Positions 27,358 through 37,361 of a stretch of DNA of 64,000 nucleotides are shown here, piece after piece. Source of the DNA: Pengzhenrongella sp031582905 (GTDB lineage: Bacteria > Actinomycetota > Actinomycetes > Actinomycetales > Cellulomonadaceae); assembly GCF_031582905.1 (NCBI RefSeq), contig NZ_CP133990.1, positions 3,596,001-3,660,000 on the forward strand. The letters run 5' to 3'. The position numbers and the translations under genes are program-made. The number at the start of each line of letters is the position of its first letter. Within the stretch, counting starts at the first letter, position 1. Below the pieces are notes generated by a model. The model ran no database searches and had not been told where the DNA came from. It worked only from the letters and a program-made list of their open reading frames with translations.

Positions 27358-27678
27358 ATGCCGGCACCGAAGAAGTACAGCGAGGAGCTGCGTGAGCGGG
27401 CCACGAGGATGGCGTTGGACGCGATCGCGGCGGGTGAGCAGCGGATGGTCGTGGTCCGTCGGGTCGCGGGCCATCTGGACGTGCACCCGGAGGCGTTGCG
27501 CACGTGGGTCAAGCGTGCGGAGATCGACGGCGGGCAGCGGGCCGGGACGACGAGCCAGGACGCGGCACGGATCACCGAGCTAGAGCGTGAGGTCAAGGAG
27601 TTGCGGCGGGCGAACCACATCTTGAAGACGGCTTCGGCTTTCTTCGCGGCGGAGCTCGACCGCCCGTCCGTCAGGTAG
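27358..27678 (+). CDS. IS3-family transposase OrfA
   Basis: This is a 106-residue protein with an N-terminal helix-turn-helix (KYSEELRERATRMALD to ALRTWVKRAEID) and a leucine-zipper-like C-terminus (ITELEREVKELRRANHILKTA). It binds the element ends. ATG 27358 has GGAAGG about 9 bases upstream. Its 3' end overlaps the orfB frame, and a programmed -1 shift near DRPSVR would make the OrfAB transposase. Confidence 0.92.
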   Translation: MPAPKKYSEELRERATRMALDAIAAGEQRMVVVRRVAGHLDVHPEALRTWVKRAEIDGGQRAGTTSQDAARITELEREVKELRRANHILKTASAFFAAELDRPSVR

Positions 27679-27707
27679 TCGACTACATCGACGCTCACCG
27701 CCACGAG

Positions 27708-28640
27708 GTGGTGGAGGGGCGCGAGCTCGGGGTCGAGCCGATCTGCGCGGTGCTCAAGGGCACTGCGGCACAGATCGCTCCGAGCACGTACTACGCGACC
27801 AGCACGCGGGCCCCGTCGGCGCGTGCGGTTCGCGATGCGCAGTTGGTGCCGTTGATCCGCAAGACCTTCCAGGAGAACTTGTGCGTCTACGGGGCCAAGA
27901 AGGTCTGGGCCGAGCTGAACCGGACCGGCACCGCGGTGGCGAGGTGCACGGTGGAACGGCTCATGCGGGCCGAGGGGCTGCGCGGGATCAGCCGGGAGAA
28001 GACCCGCCGCACGACCACCAGCGACGGTGCGCAGACCGAGCGGCCGGCGGATCTGGTGGACCGCGCGTTCGTCGCGGACGCACCGAACCAGCTGTGGGTC
28101 GCGGACCTGACCTACGTGCGCACCCACGCCGGGTGGACCTACGCGGCGTTCGTCATCGACGTGTTCTCCCGGCTGGTCGTGGGGTGGCAGGTCTCGACCT
28201 CGCTACGCACCGATCTGGCCCTGGACGCACTCGACATGGGCCTGTGGGCACGGCTTCGCGCCGGGCAGGACGTGACCGGCCTGACCCATCACAGCGACCG
28301 CGGAGTGCAGTACCGAGCGATTCGCTACACCGAGCGGCTCGCCGAGGCCAAGGCCGTCGCTTCGGTCGGCTCCAAGGGCGACTCCTACGACAACGCCCTG
28401 GCCGAGGCGTTCAACGCGCTGTTCAAGACCGAGTGCATCCGCAACCCCGCGATGCGCCCACCAGGGGGCTGGAAGTCCGTCGCCGACGTCGAGATCGCCG
28501 TCGCCGAGTACGTCGACTGGTTCAACCACCGGCGCCTGCACGGCGAGATCGGACTGGTCCCACCAGCAGAGCTCGAGCAGCACTACTGGGCGCACTACCC
28601 TGCAACCGCACCGGCCGAACTCACTGCCGGAGCCAGATAA
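27708..28640 (+). CDS. IS3-family transposase OrfB (integrase core)
   Basis: This carries the rve DDE catalytic core: LWVADLTYVRTHAGW (first Asp), THHSDRGVQY (second Asp) and DNALAEAFNALFKTE (Glu), followed by WFNHRRLHGEIG. The frame is open from about 27666, so the natural product is probably the OrfAB fusion; GTG 27708 is only the first start codon in the frame. It is about 310 residues from that point and has no disruption. Confidence 0.92.
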   Translation: MVEGRELGVEPICAVLKGTAAQIAPSTYYATSTRAPSARAVRDAQLVPLIRKTFQENLCVYGAKKVWAELNRTGTAVARCTVERLMRAEGLRGISREKTRRTTTSDGAQTERPADLVDRAFVADAPNQLWVADLTYVRTHAGWTYAAFVIDVFSRLVVGWQVSTSLRTDLALDALDMGLWARLRAGQDVTGLTHHSDRGVQYRAIRYTERLAEAKAVASVGSKGDSYDNALAEAFNALFKTECIRNPAMRPPGGWKSVADVEIAVAEYVDWFNHRRLHGEIGLVPPAELEQHYWAHYPATAPAELTAGAR

Positions 28641-28729
28641 CCGGGCCTCCACCGAACCCGGGGCGAATCGAGGTCAAAGCCAACGAGAGAGTGTCAACCT
28701 GGCCGGACGTTCGCGGGAAATCCGCCTAG

Positions 28730-29064
28730 GACCGGCGAATGTGCGCCAGCCGGAACGCGGCGACCCCGGTACAGGCGACGGCGAGGGCACCGCAACAAGG
28801 GTAGGCAATGGCGGGGCAGGGGCGAACTCAGGGATGAGCTCTGCGGCCGCCGGCGGAGTCGACCGCTGTATCCCGGAGAGACGAACCCGTCGTCCGCGGT
28901 GCACGGTTCGGCCTGATCGTCGGCGTCGCCGCCGACACCGCGCGTCGTCGGGCATCGAGTTGCGGACTCGACCCGAATCGAGGACCCAGCAGCATCGTCC
29001 GGTGCGTCACGAATCGCGTGCCGCCCGGAGCCGCGGGGACACAGCGGCCCCCGCGGCCCGACGC
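28730..29064. other. Gap without a recognisable gene
   Basis: Between the relic and the end of the beta-helix gene at 29065 I see no gene with a credible start or domain. A minus-strand frame around 28900 contains FVSPGYSG, like the family's C-terminal SPGY tail, so this may be further debris of the same family. Confidence 0.4.
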
Positions 29065-31103
29065 TCAGTCGACGGTGATGAAGCCGTCGCTAGTCACCGT
29101 CGGACGCCCGCTGGTGCCCTCGACGACGACGGTGATCGTGTGGACACCCGGCTCTTCCCAGGCGTGGGTGAAGACAATCTCTCGATGGCGTTTCGTGCTC
29201 GACTGCAGGTCGATGGTCGCCTGGCGTACCCCGTCTACGTAGACGTGGGCCCGACCGTGGTTCGCCTCTTTGGACGCGACCCATGCAACACTACGTCCCG
29301 CGAACGTGTAGGCCATCGAGGCGCCAGCACGATTCGTCCTCCGCGCGGTGCCGTCGGTGTGGACTGGGCTGTGGGTTCCCCACCAGTAGTTGACGCGTGT
29401 TGCCTGCGAATCCGGGACCAGCGTGACGGTCCGAGCACTCGACGCTGCCCCGGTGTTGCCCGAGTGGTCGTCAGCTGCAGCCGACCAGGTCGACGTTCCT
29501 ACGGGCACCTCGATGTTCACCGCCAGCGTGGCAGATGAGTACGCGGCCTGTATCGGTGAGGTAAGCCGCACCTCTCGCACTGCGACGTCGTCGGCGACGG
29601 ACCAGCGAGCGGTCACCGGAACGAGGCCCGTCGAAGAAATGACGCCCTCACGCAACTCGAGCGCCGGGTCGCCCGCGAAGGTCGGTGCCGTGACGTCGTC
29701 GACGGTGACGGTGCGGCAGTCGAACGACCGGTCCGCACCGGAACCCACGTTGACGAAGGTGACGCAGACCGTGCGCCTGCCGGGGGCGACCGGGATCACG
29801 GTGTCGAAGCCGGTCTGGGCGCCCAGGTCGGGAAACACCCGCGGGACGTCGGCTCGAGGAACGCCGGTGGTCACCCGGCGGGTCGCGCCGTCGATGGTGA
29901 TGTCAACGGACAGCGGCGCGGTGGTGTCCCGGTCCGCCGCCCAACCCCGGACGCGCACACCCCCGGCGACCGGCACCACGCCGTCGACATTGCCCACCGG
30001 AGAAATCGGCGCCGGAACGGGCGCGGGGGTCGGGACGGGCATCGGCTCGAGCCCCACCGGTCGCCCGCCGTCACCGGTGTCGTCGTCGGGCACGGCGGGC
30101 AGCACCGGCAGGACGATGTCGTCCGCGTAGCCGGGCGACGTGTAGCCCACACCGGCCGTCCCCGCCGGGACGAAGTCCCCGGTCGGCGGGGTCCCGACCT
30201 GCACCGACGGCCACGCCGCGGTGCCGGCGCCGTCACCCTTGGGCCACAAGAAGCCGTCACGCCAGGAGGGGTCCGCGGCGAGACCCACACGTTGCTCACA
30301 TCAAGGGGCCACGCGCGGCTGTCGCGCCACATGAGGTAGCCGCTTGTAGCCGTGCCGGAAAGGTCCACCCGACGCAGGTCGAAGCGCTCCGGCTCAGTGT
30401 CGTAGTGCTGAGTAGGAAGTAGGAACATGCCTTGGTACTCCGTATCGCCGGTTAGCCCGTCGATGAGCAACTGGCGCGGACCGGCCCATGTCTGGAGGAC
30501 GTCGGCGTGGTGGCCTGCCGCCGACCCGCGGGTCGTCTCGACCCGGACGTTCTGCAGCTGCACGACGGCACCCTCGCGCTGGTCGAGGTTGATGCCCTCA
30601 CCCAGGCCGTCGCCGGAGATGAGCAGGCCCTCGACGTGCACGGTGCCCGTCTGGCCCTTGAGGTACAGCCCGCGCACGGCGTTGCCACCCGCCGCCGACG
30701 CGCTCGCCGGGACGTCGACGTGCCCGCCGATGAGGACGACGTTGCGGCCACCGCTGATCTGGAGCCCGCCGTGCACGAACAGCGGCTCGTCCGGCATCTC
30801 GATGACGTAGTCGCGCGTGGGGTCCAGCCGCACGTCGCGGCGGGTCGCGGACACCGCGATCGTCGTCGGGTCGGTCAGCTCGGGCGGCGACCAGGTCAGG
30901 CGGGGGCGGGTGTCCGGGTGCACCACGGACGCGGAAACTCCGATCACAGCCGAGCCGGTGGGCGTGGCGCCCGCGGACGGCGCTGTGAGCACGGCCGCGG
31001 ATAGCGCGATCGCCGTCACGACGCGCGAGCGGGCGGTCAAGCGGCTGCGGGCTACGCCATGGGATCGGCGGATCAAGGGCGCGGGAAGAGTCTCGTTTCG
31101 CAT
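29065..31103 (-). CDS. Large secreted beta-helix-like protein with repeat and Ig-like domains (copy D), frameshifted
   Basis: This protein of about 680 residues is the same family as 14587 but with domain order reversed. It has a signal peptide (basic start, AIALSAAVLTAP, then AGATP), then the beta-helix domain (GGRNVVLIGGHV, EGINLDQR, HHADVLQTWAGP, YQGMFLLP). A Pro-rich linker leads to the repeat domain (RGWAADRDTTAPL, VPRVFPDLG) and an Ig-like domain. A C-terminal module (YTFAGRSVAWVASK ... VYVDGVRQATIDL) resembles carbohydrate-binding or adhesion modules. One base is missing near 30285. ATG 31103 is the start. It is probably surface-exposed; enzymatic activity is unproven. Confidence 0.8.
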
Positions 31104-31417
31104 GTCGTCTCAGGTCTCGTCGAAGTCGGAGACCGGCGGAACTGTGTGCCGGTCCCCGACCCGTTCGACGCCTGCCCGGGGGCGACAAGTGGCAATGGGT
31201 AGCGCGGCGCCCAGATTCGCCCGATGGGCGCAACTCGGGTGTGAGGGTCCTCCTGCCGTGCCCGGCGGCGTCCTGAACCGCCCGCGCGCGAGGGTCGTCC
31301 CGGGATGGGGAGCACAGTCCTAAGCGTCCCGTTCGGCCGCGGACGAGCCGATTCGGCCGGTTTGCCGAGCGACCGCGCGGGCGGCGCACGAGGCGGCGCG
31401 CCGAGGCGCGCCCCGAA
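31104..31417. other. Intergenic region upstream of copy D
   Basis: These 314 bases separate copy D from the end of the HAD gene, both leftward, so the promoter of copy D must be here. On the minus strand CGAGTTGCGCCCATCGGGCGAAT (around 31215-31240) loosely resembles the sigma-28-like site of copy A but misses key bases. No GEMM core is present. Confidence 0.35.
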
Positions 31418-32016
31418 CTACCGGCCGGGCTGAACCGCGGCCTCGCGCAGCCGGCCAGGACCACTCACCTCGAGCACGCGGTCAGCGAGCGCCGCCATCG
31501 GCGCGTCGAGGACGAGGTCGTCCGTGACGAAGCAGGCGACGCGGTCCAGCCCGGCGGCGCGCAGCCGCACGACCTTCTCCCGCGACTCGTTGTTGACGAG
31601 AGTGCGCCCCCGCACGGTGCTGCCGTGGACCTCGTCGACCCCGAGCAGCCGCCCCAGGTGCGCGGCGTACACCTCGGGTGCCGCCGTGGTGAGCACGGTC
31701 GGGCCGGCCCAGTCCCGCACGAGCGCGACGACGTCGGGCTGCCCGTGCTCGGCCAGCACCCCCGCGCCCAGGTGGCCACCCGGGCCGCCGGCAGGGTCGC
31801 GCCCAGCACGCACACGCGACGCTTGAGGTCCTCGTGCCGGGCGAGGTGGGCGCGGCGCAGGACCCCGGTGGCGACGAGCGACGCGAGGGCGACGGCCCGC
31901 CGCTCCCGCGCGAGCTCGCGCGTGAGAAAGCGGACGAACGAGGGGAAGGTGTTGATGCCGACGACCGTCCCGTCGAGGTCGGCCGCGAGGACCGCCCCGG
32001 GCGCGCGGTCAGGCAT
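31418..32016 (-). CDS. HAD-superfamily phosphatase (SerB-like), frameshifted
   Basis: This is about 200 residues. The N-terminal LAADLDGTVV carries the HAD nucleophile and acid (DxDGT), followed after a frame correction near 31778 by PTVLTTAAPEVY (motif II) and CFVTDDLVLDAPM (motif IV). ATG 32016 overlaps the end of the phosphoribosyltransferase by 8 bases, so the two are coupled. Together they fit the two-step transfer of ribofuranose from PRPP, in which this enzyme would remove the 5-phosphate. That pairing is inference from context. Confidence 0.75.
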
Positions 32017-32607
32017 CGAAGCTCGAGGGCAGGCGGAGCAGCAGGCGCGGCTGGAGCACGTAGTCGGGGTCATCGGCGGTCGCCGCCAGGTGGTCGCGAT
32101 CACGGCGGTGCGGACCTCGGCCGTGGGGTTGGCCGCCCGGACGGCCTCCACGACACCACGGATGGTCTGGCCGGAGTCGAGCGTGTCGTCGACCACGAGC
32201 ACGCGGCTCGCCAGGAGGACCGCGTCGGCGAGCGCCTCGGGCTCGCGGATGCGGCCGGTCGGCACCGGCTCGGGCCCCCGTGCGCGCTCGTCGAGGTAGT
32301 AGCGGGCCTCGCGGTACTCGACCTCGACCCACCGTGCGAGGTTGGCCAGCCGCTCGGGGAGCCACGACAGGACACGGGAGGCGTGGCGGCCCTGCTTGAG
32401 CAGGGTCCCGGGGCGCTGGCTGCGGACCACGACGAGCCGGCAGCCGCCCAGCTCGTCGGCGATCTCCTCGGCGATCTCCGACCCACCGGTCGCGATGCCG
32501 ACCACAACATCAGGGGCGAACGCTCGTACCTGGTGGGTCAACTCGGCGCACATCGCGCTGAGGTCACTGCGTCCGACACGCCTCACAATGGGCTTGAGCA
32601 ACACCAC
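32009..32607 (-). CDS. Type I phosphoribosyltransferase-like protein, frameshifted
   Basis: This is about 200 residues. The signature PRPP-binding loop reads VLVVDDTLDSGQTI (residues about 140-153), preceded by DVVVGIATGGSEIAEEIA and RSQRPGTLLKQ. GTG 32607 has AGGAGG 5 bases upstream. One base is missing near 32090, after which the C-terminus reads PDYVLQPRLLL. It is not adjacent to any purine or pyrimidine gene. Its coupling to a HAD phosphatase inside a polysaccharide locus suggests phosphoribosyl transfer to a glycan or lipid carrier instead of nucleotide salvage. Confidence 0.77.
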
Positions 32608-32862
32608 AACTTCCTCCTGATCCGCAGGGCGGGTTGCCCGACTGCTCCCGGCAGCGCGGACCGCCAGGGAGACGCCCGCTGAATCGCAGGTGATCACGCA
32701 CGGGCAGTTGCGGCGCCAGCCAAGCCTAACCACGGACGGAGCAATGGCCCGTCCCCAAATGGGGTGAACCCGCGCAATCTTCCCCACAGCGTGCCTGCTG
32801 CTAGCGTCCGACGCCGTCGCTCGCAGTCGAGCGCTCTCCATCCGAGAGAAGGACCCCTGCGC

Positions 32863-33866
32863 ATGACACGCCTCCACCTTGTCGCGTCCCTCGGGGGGCA
32901 CCTCGAGCTTCTCCAGGTCGTGGCCCCCGCGCTCGACGGCGTGCAGCGCATCTGGCTGACCAGCGAAGGCGTCGCGGCGACCCGATTGCGGGACCGCGGC
33001 GAGCGGGTCGTGACCCTGCCGCGCCTGGACCGCGGCAGCGCCGGGCTGCGGTCTGTCCTCGCCGGTGTGCTGCTCGCGCTGCGCGAGCGCCCCCGGGTGA
33101 TCGTCACGAGCGGCGCTGGCCTCGCGGTGCCGTTCTGCCTGACCGCCCGGGTGCTGGGCGCACGCATCGTGCACGTCGAGACCATGGCCCGGGTCATGAC
33201 CGGGAGCAGCACCGGCCGGCTGCTCGCGAAAGTCGCCGACGCGGTCCTGGTCCAATGGGACGAGCTGCGTGCGGTCTACCCGCACGCCGAGGTGTGTCGA
33301 CCGGCCCTGCTGGAGGGCGCCGGGGCCGTACGCGCGGGCGGCACCGGGACTTTCGTGACCGTCGGGTCGCATGACCAGCCGTTCGACCGGCTGCTCGCCG
33401 CGGTCCGTACCGCCGCCGACCACGGCGTCCTGCCGCAGCCGGTCCTGATCCAGCGCGGTGTCGCGCCGGCACCCGGCGGCGCGGTGAAAAGCGTCGACTT
33501 CATGCCGCGCGAACAGTTCGAGTCGGCGATGGCGTCCGCGCAAGTGGTCGTCGCGCACGTCGGGGCGGGTGCCGTCGCGTCGTCGATCCGGTCCGGCAAG
33601 CGCCCCATCGTCCTCGCCCGGCGCGAGGCGCGGGGCGAGCACGTCGACGACCACCAGGTGCAACTCGCTCGCAAGCTCGACGAGCTGGGCCTCGCGGTGC
33701 TCGTGGAGGACCGCATCACCGCCGCCGACGTCGAGGCGGCACGGCAGTTAGGTGCGGCGCCGTCGTGGGATGCACTCCCCGCGTCGCCGACCGGCTGCGC
33801 GAGATCGTCGTCGATCTGGTCTCGCAATCGCGATCCTTCCGGATCAGGCGACCGATACGCCACTGA
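32863..33866 (+). CDS. PssD/PssE-like fused GT28 glycosyltransferase, frameshifted
   Basis: This protein of about 335 residues has LVASLGGHLELLQVV at the start (lipid-acceptor half) and VTSGAGLAVPFCL and HVETMARVM in the PssD-like part. The PssE-like donor half has FVTVGSHDQPFDRLL and VVVAHVGAGAVASSIRSGK with ARREARGEHVDDHQ. ATG 32863 is the start. One missing base near 33775 restores the C-terminus to TGA 33864. It diverges from the phosphoribosyltransferase across 255 bases. Relatives transfer glucuronic acid or galactose to the lipid-linked first sugar. Confidence 0.83.
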
Positions 33867-33901
33867 CTCGGGCTCGACACATCCAAGCGGGGCGCGCCGA
33901 G

Positions 33902-34975
33902 TCAGTGCTGCAGGACACCTTGCACCACTGACCTGACCCTCGTAGCGAACGCCTCAGCGCTGAACCGGGCAGCATTGGTGACCACAGCCTGTGCGTCGAA
34001 AACCGGGAAATCCCGCAGGGCAGCCTCTACCGCGTCCGACGTCGCTTCGTCGATGAATACGCCCGAACGCCCTTCGTCCGTGCTATCCAGGAAGCCCCCG
34101 CCCCTCAGAACCGCTACCGGCGTTCCAAATGCGTTGGCTTCGATCGGTGTTAGCCCAAAGTCCTCACGCGCGACACTGACGAGAGCACGAGCATTGGCAT
34201 ACAACCATCGGAGTCGCGCCTCACTGACGATACCCAGCCACCGCACGTTGGGAATGCTCGCGGCGCCAGGAGGGGCAGAACCTACGACAACGAGTTCCTC
34301 GCCCGGAATTCGAGCGACGGCGTCGATGACTTGTTGAACGTTCTTGTAGCCGCGGCCTCGAGCGATGCTCAGCCAGAATCCTGGCGCCAGTCCCGGCACA
34401 GGCTGTTGTGGCCCACGGGTGTCGACCGAGACGGGCGGATGCACGACCGTGGCCTCGAGCCCGTAGGCGTCTCGGATTCGCTTGGCGACCACAGTGGAGT
34501 TGGCCAGGTACGTGTGAGCCCGTTGAGCAGCGGCCTGGTCCCATTGAAGGAGTCGGGAGCGGAGCGGGGCGGTGACCGCTCGTCGCACCGCAGAAGCGTC
34601 GTACTCTGCCGACTGGTATAGCCAGCGGGCAGGATTGTGACAGTAAACGACAACCGGCACACCCGGGGTTGCGCGCAGGCCATGGGCCCACCCCGTGCTG
34701 CTGGCCAGCACGACGTCGGCATCGTCGACCACGGTACGCTCCCACGCCTTGGCGAGAAACGGCAAGGCAAGGCGGGCGTCGCGGCGGAACGGGGCGACCC
34801 GCTGCAAAGGAGAAGTGCGAATCGTGACGCCGCGAAACCCAGTGAAGGTACGTGACGGCTCAAACAGGCTTGTGTGGAGCGGGGAGCCCGGGAACGCCTC
34901 GGTGAGGGTAAGGGCAACACGTTCCGCCCCACCACGCTGAGTCAGGTAGTCATGAGCAAGGGCTACTTGCGCCAC
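33902..34975 (-). CDS. GT4 glycosyltransferase, WbaZ-like
   Basis: This protein of about 357 residues has VALAHDYLTQRGGAERVALTL at the N-terminus, VVVYCHNPARWLYQ, FWLSIARGRGYKNVQQVIDAV and the donor motif EDFGLTPIEANAFGTPVAVLRGG. GTG 34975 is chosen because conserved sequence begins 4 residues later and GGTGGGG lies upstream. It converges on the PssD/PssE-like gene. Intact. It is the second WbaZ-type enzyme of the locus, with lower GC in places than its neighbours, which suggests separate acquisition. Confidence 0.85.
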   Translation of the reverse strand: MAQVALAHDYLTQRGGAERVALTLTEAFPGSPLHTSLFEPSRTFTGFRGVTIRTSPLQRVAPFRRDARLALPFLAKAWERTVVDDADVVLASSTGWAHGLRATPGVPVVVYCHNPARWLYQSAEYDASAVRRAVTAPLRSRLLQWDQAAAQRAHTYLANSTVVAKRIRDAYGLEATVVHPPVSVDTRGPQQPVPGLAPGFWLSIARGRGYKNVQQVIDAVARIPGEELVVVGSAPPGAASIPNVRWLGIVSEARLRWLYANARALVSVAREDFGLTPIEANAFGTPVAVLRGGGFLDSTDEGRSGVFIDEATSDAVEAALRDFPVFDAQAVVTNAARFSAEAFATRVRSVVQGVLQH

Positions 34976-35405
34976 GCGATCACCCCACCTTGCGCGCCAC
35001 GAGCGCCCTCGCGCACTACGGCGCCATCTCGGGCCAGCTGACTCATCCCAAACATGAGACGGTCGCACACGGCATCTCGAACGATTGAGGACGGCGTCCT
35101 AAGTTTCTCGCGCTTCACCACGGAGTGATGGTAGTACCCAGGCTCGCTGGCACGAGGCTGACACCCGACCGGCCCAACTGTCGAGCCCGGCGATCGTCCA
35201 AGCCGCGAGTCATCGATTGCTGTGCACCGCCACGTCAGGGTCACGGTCGTGCCCCACCGCTCGACTGCGCGTCCACACGGACGTGCCCCGCCCCCTCGAC
35301 GACAGCATCGCAAGGTCGGCGCTGTTCGCCACCACGTTGGCGAGCGGGCAAGATGACGCCTGGGTTGGACCGACCGCGTCGACCCGAGAGTCGAGGAGCT
35401 GAGGC
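34976..35405. other. 430-base gap, possibly holding a gene remnant on the minus strand
   Basis: No complete gene is seen. A minus-strand frame (stop at 34963, overlapping the WbaZ-like start) reads EPGYYHHSVVKREKLRTP and RDAVCDRLMFGMSQLARDG, which looks protein-like and could be the C-terminus of a lost glycan-related gene. Upstream of about 35170 the frame is not convincing. The divergent promoters for 34975 and 35406 must also lie here. Confidence 0.3.
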
Positions 35406-37359
35406 GTGAACATCGCAGGTGACGTGGTACCGACCGGCCGGATCGCCCTGCTGGTGGTCAACTACCGCACGCACGACGACGTCTCGGGTCTACTCGCCTC
35501 GGTCGAAGTTGTACTCGGCGACGCCGCGGTGCAGGTCGTAATCGTGGACAACAGCGAGGACGACGCGGAGTGGCAAGCCGTGTCGGGGCTTGCCACGTCC
35601 ACCCAAGGTTCGCAGCTCGAGGTCCGTGTGATCCGTGCAGACGTCAATCGAGGCTACGCAGGGGAAACAATCTTGCGTTCAGCCACATCGATCCGGACGT
35701 CGACGTCGTGGCCGTCGTGAATCCCGACTGTCGCTTCGAGCGAGGAAGCCTCGCGGAATTGCGAACCGAAGTGCTGCGACACGGCAGCGCAATCCACGGT
35801 GCCCGATTCACATCGATCGATAATCCCGAATCAGGCGTTGTTGCAGTTGACAAGATGACAGGAAAGATCGTATGGGCCGATCGGCATGTGGATCTCGTTG
35901 AGACCTGGCGCAAGATCCCATACGTCGCAGGTCATTTCTTCGCAACCACTCGCGCGACGTGGGAGGACATCGGCGGACTGTCCGAGGATTTCTTCCTATT
36001 TGCGGAGGAAGCTGATCTAGCAATCCGTAACGGCGTGACGAACTCTAGAGTGGCGGACGCGGTCGAAGTTTCACACTCCCGTGGAGCATCGATGTCAAAG
36101 GAGTCGGGTGCGCTCAGGTCCGATGCCGCCCTGTTTCACTCCGCCCGGAGTTCGATGATCCTTTTCCGCAAGCACAAGACACTGCGCCGCCGTCTTCCGA
36201 TCGTCGCCGTGGCTCGCGTAGCGTGGGCCGGTGCTGTTGCAGCCAAGAGCAGGCCACGGGACGGCCTCACCGTGTTGGCGGGGCAACTGGCTGGGTTGCG
36301 CCACCGGGTGGGCACATCCGCGTACGAGCAGTACCGCGGCGACGCGCAAAACGCCCTCGGGCGCGATGCAACCACACGGAAACGTACGTCGGTGCGCCCG
36401 CCCGTGGTCCATGTGACGTGGCAACGCCACGCAGGACGAGCGGTGGAGATCGCGCATGCTTTGGGAGGCGAGGCGCTGCACGTGCACCCTTCGGGGTTGT
36501 CGCGACGCCCGCTGGTACCCATTCGCTACGCGCTCAGCCTTGCCGCTACCGTCGGGGGTCTTCTCCGACTGCGGCCGCTATCGGTGATAGTCACAAATCC
36601 GCCGGTTTTCCCCGGGCTTGCAGTCGCTGCGTACTCCACCCTGGCACGCGCGCCGTTCGTACTCGACAGCCACCCAGGGTCCTTCGGAGTGAAGGGCAAC
36701 GTCGTCGGTCGCCGGCTGCTCGGCGTGACACGATGGTTGGCGCGTCGCGCGGCGGCTGTGATGGTCACTGTCGATGCGTACGTAGAACTGGTCGAATCCT
36801 GGGGGGCACGGGGCCTTGTTGTGCACGAAGCCCCTCCCTGTGGCAGGTCGTCCCGTCGACCGTGACGGCTCCGCGGCGACGCGTGCTGTACGTCGGCGTG
36901 TTCGCTGACGATGAGCCCGTTGACGAGGTCGTCGATGCCGCCGCACTACTCCCAGAGGTTGACTTTGCGATTACGGGCGACCTCGCTCGCTGCCCCGCCG
37001 CCCTCAGGAACCGCGCACCGGCGAACGTGGAGTTCGTGGGCTTCCTCGGCCCCGACGCGTACGCCGCTGAGTTCGGCCGCGCACACGCGATCATGAGCTT
37101 GACCACCGAGCCGACGTCGATCATGCGCTCCGCGTACGAAGCCGTGTATGCCCGCCGTCCGTTGGTGACTTCGGAGTGGCCCTCGCTGCAGCAGGTTTTC
37201 CCCTTAGCCCACCACGCGGCGAACGTTGCTCCAGCGCTCGCTGACGCTGTGCGGACGGCCCTACAGGATGACGCCGCTCGACTCGACAAAGCGCTCGCCC
37301 TGCAATCCGCGCGGTGGTTCGACCAGCTCACCCGTCTTCAGGCCGCTTTGTCGCGCTGA
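35406..37359 (+). CDS. Fused GT2-GT-B glycosyltransferase, frameshifted
   Basis: This is about 651 residues. The first 310 residues are a GT2 domain: IALLVVNYRTHDDVSGLL, VQVVIVDNSE, VVAVVNPDCRF (DxD equivalent), YVAGHFFATTRATW and FFLFAEEADLAIR, as in rhamnosyltransferases. The second half, from about 36392, is GT-B-like: VVHVTWQRHAGRAVEIA, FVLDSHPGSFGV, VTVDAYVELVESWGA, VEFVGFLGPDAYAAEF and EPTSIMRSAYEAVYARRPLV. No stop separates them in one continuous frame. One-base losses lie near 35665 and 36838. GTG 36392 could start a separate second protein. GTG 35406 is the start, with GGAG about 8 bases upstream. Confidence 0.75.
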
Positions 37360-37361
37360 TC

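Larger units (their letters stand above)
27307..28670. mobile_element. IS3-family insertion sequence, 1364 bp
   Basis: Perfect 25-bp terminal inverted repeats GATTCGCCCCGGGTTCGGTG+GAGGC lie at 27308-27332 and 28645-28669, plus one mismatched outer base. They enclose orfA and orfB. A 3-bp AGG on each side (27304-27306 and 28671-28673) fits the IS3-family target duplication. Both ORFs look intact, so the insertion seems recent. Confidence 0.9.
27148..28729 (+). pseudogene. Relic of a fifth beta-helix family gene, split by IS3
   Basis: Plus-strand sequence at 27148-27306 encodes ERFDLRRVDL, GYMLWLDGRNWP and, in a neighbouring frame, WRDGFLSPK. These match the late part of the intact family member at 29065-31103. 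After the IS3 element the frame resumes with a TWPDV block and ends at TAG 28727-28729, short of the family tail. No 5' part is present. The piece was already truncated and frame-broken, apart from the IS insertion. Confidence 0.6.

Noticed and set aside
31465..33663. 732-residue minus-strand ORF joining PRTase and HAD to upstream sequence
   Set aside because: Upstream of 32607 it is antisense to the PssD/PssE-like gene with shadow composition. AGGAGG before GTG 32607 marks the real start.
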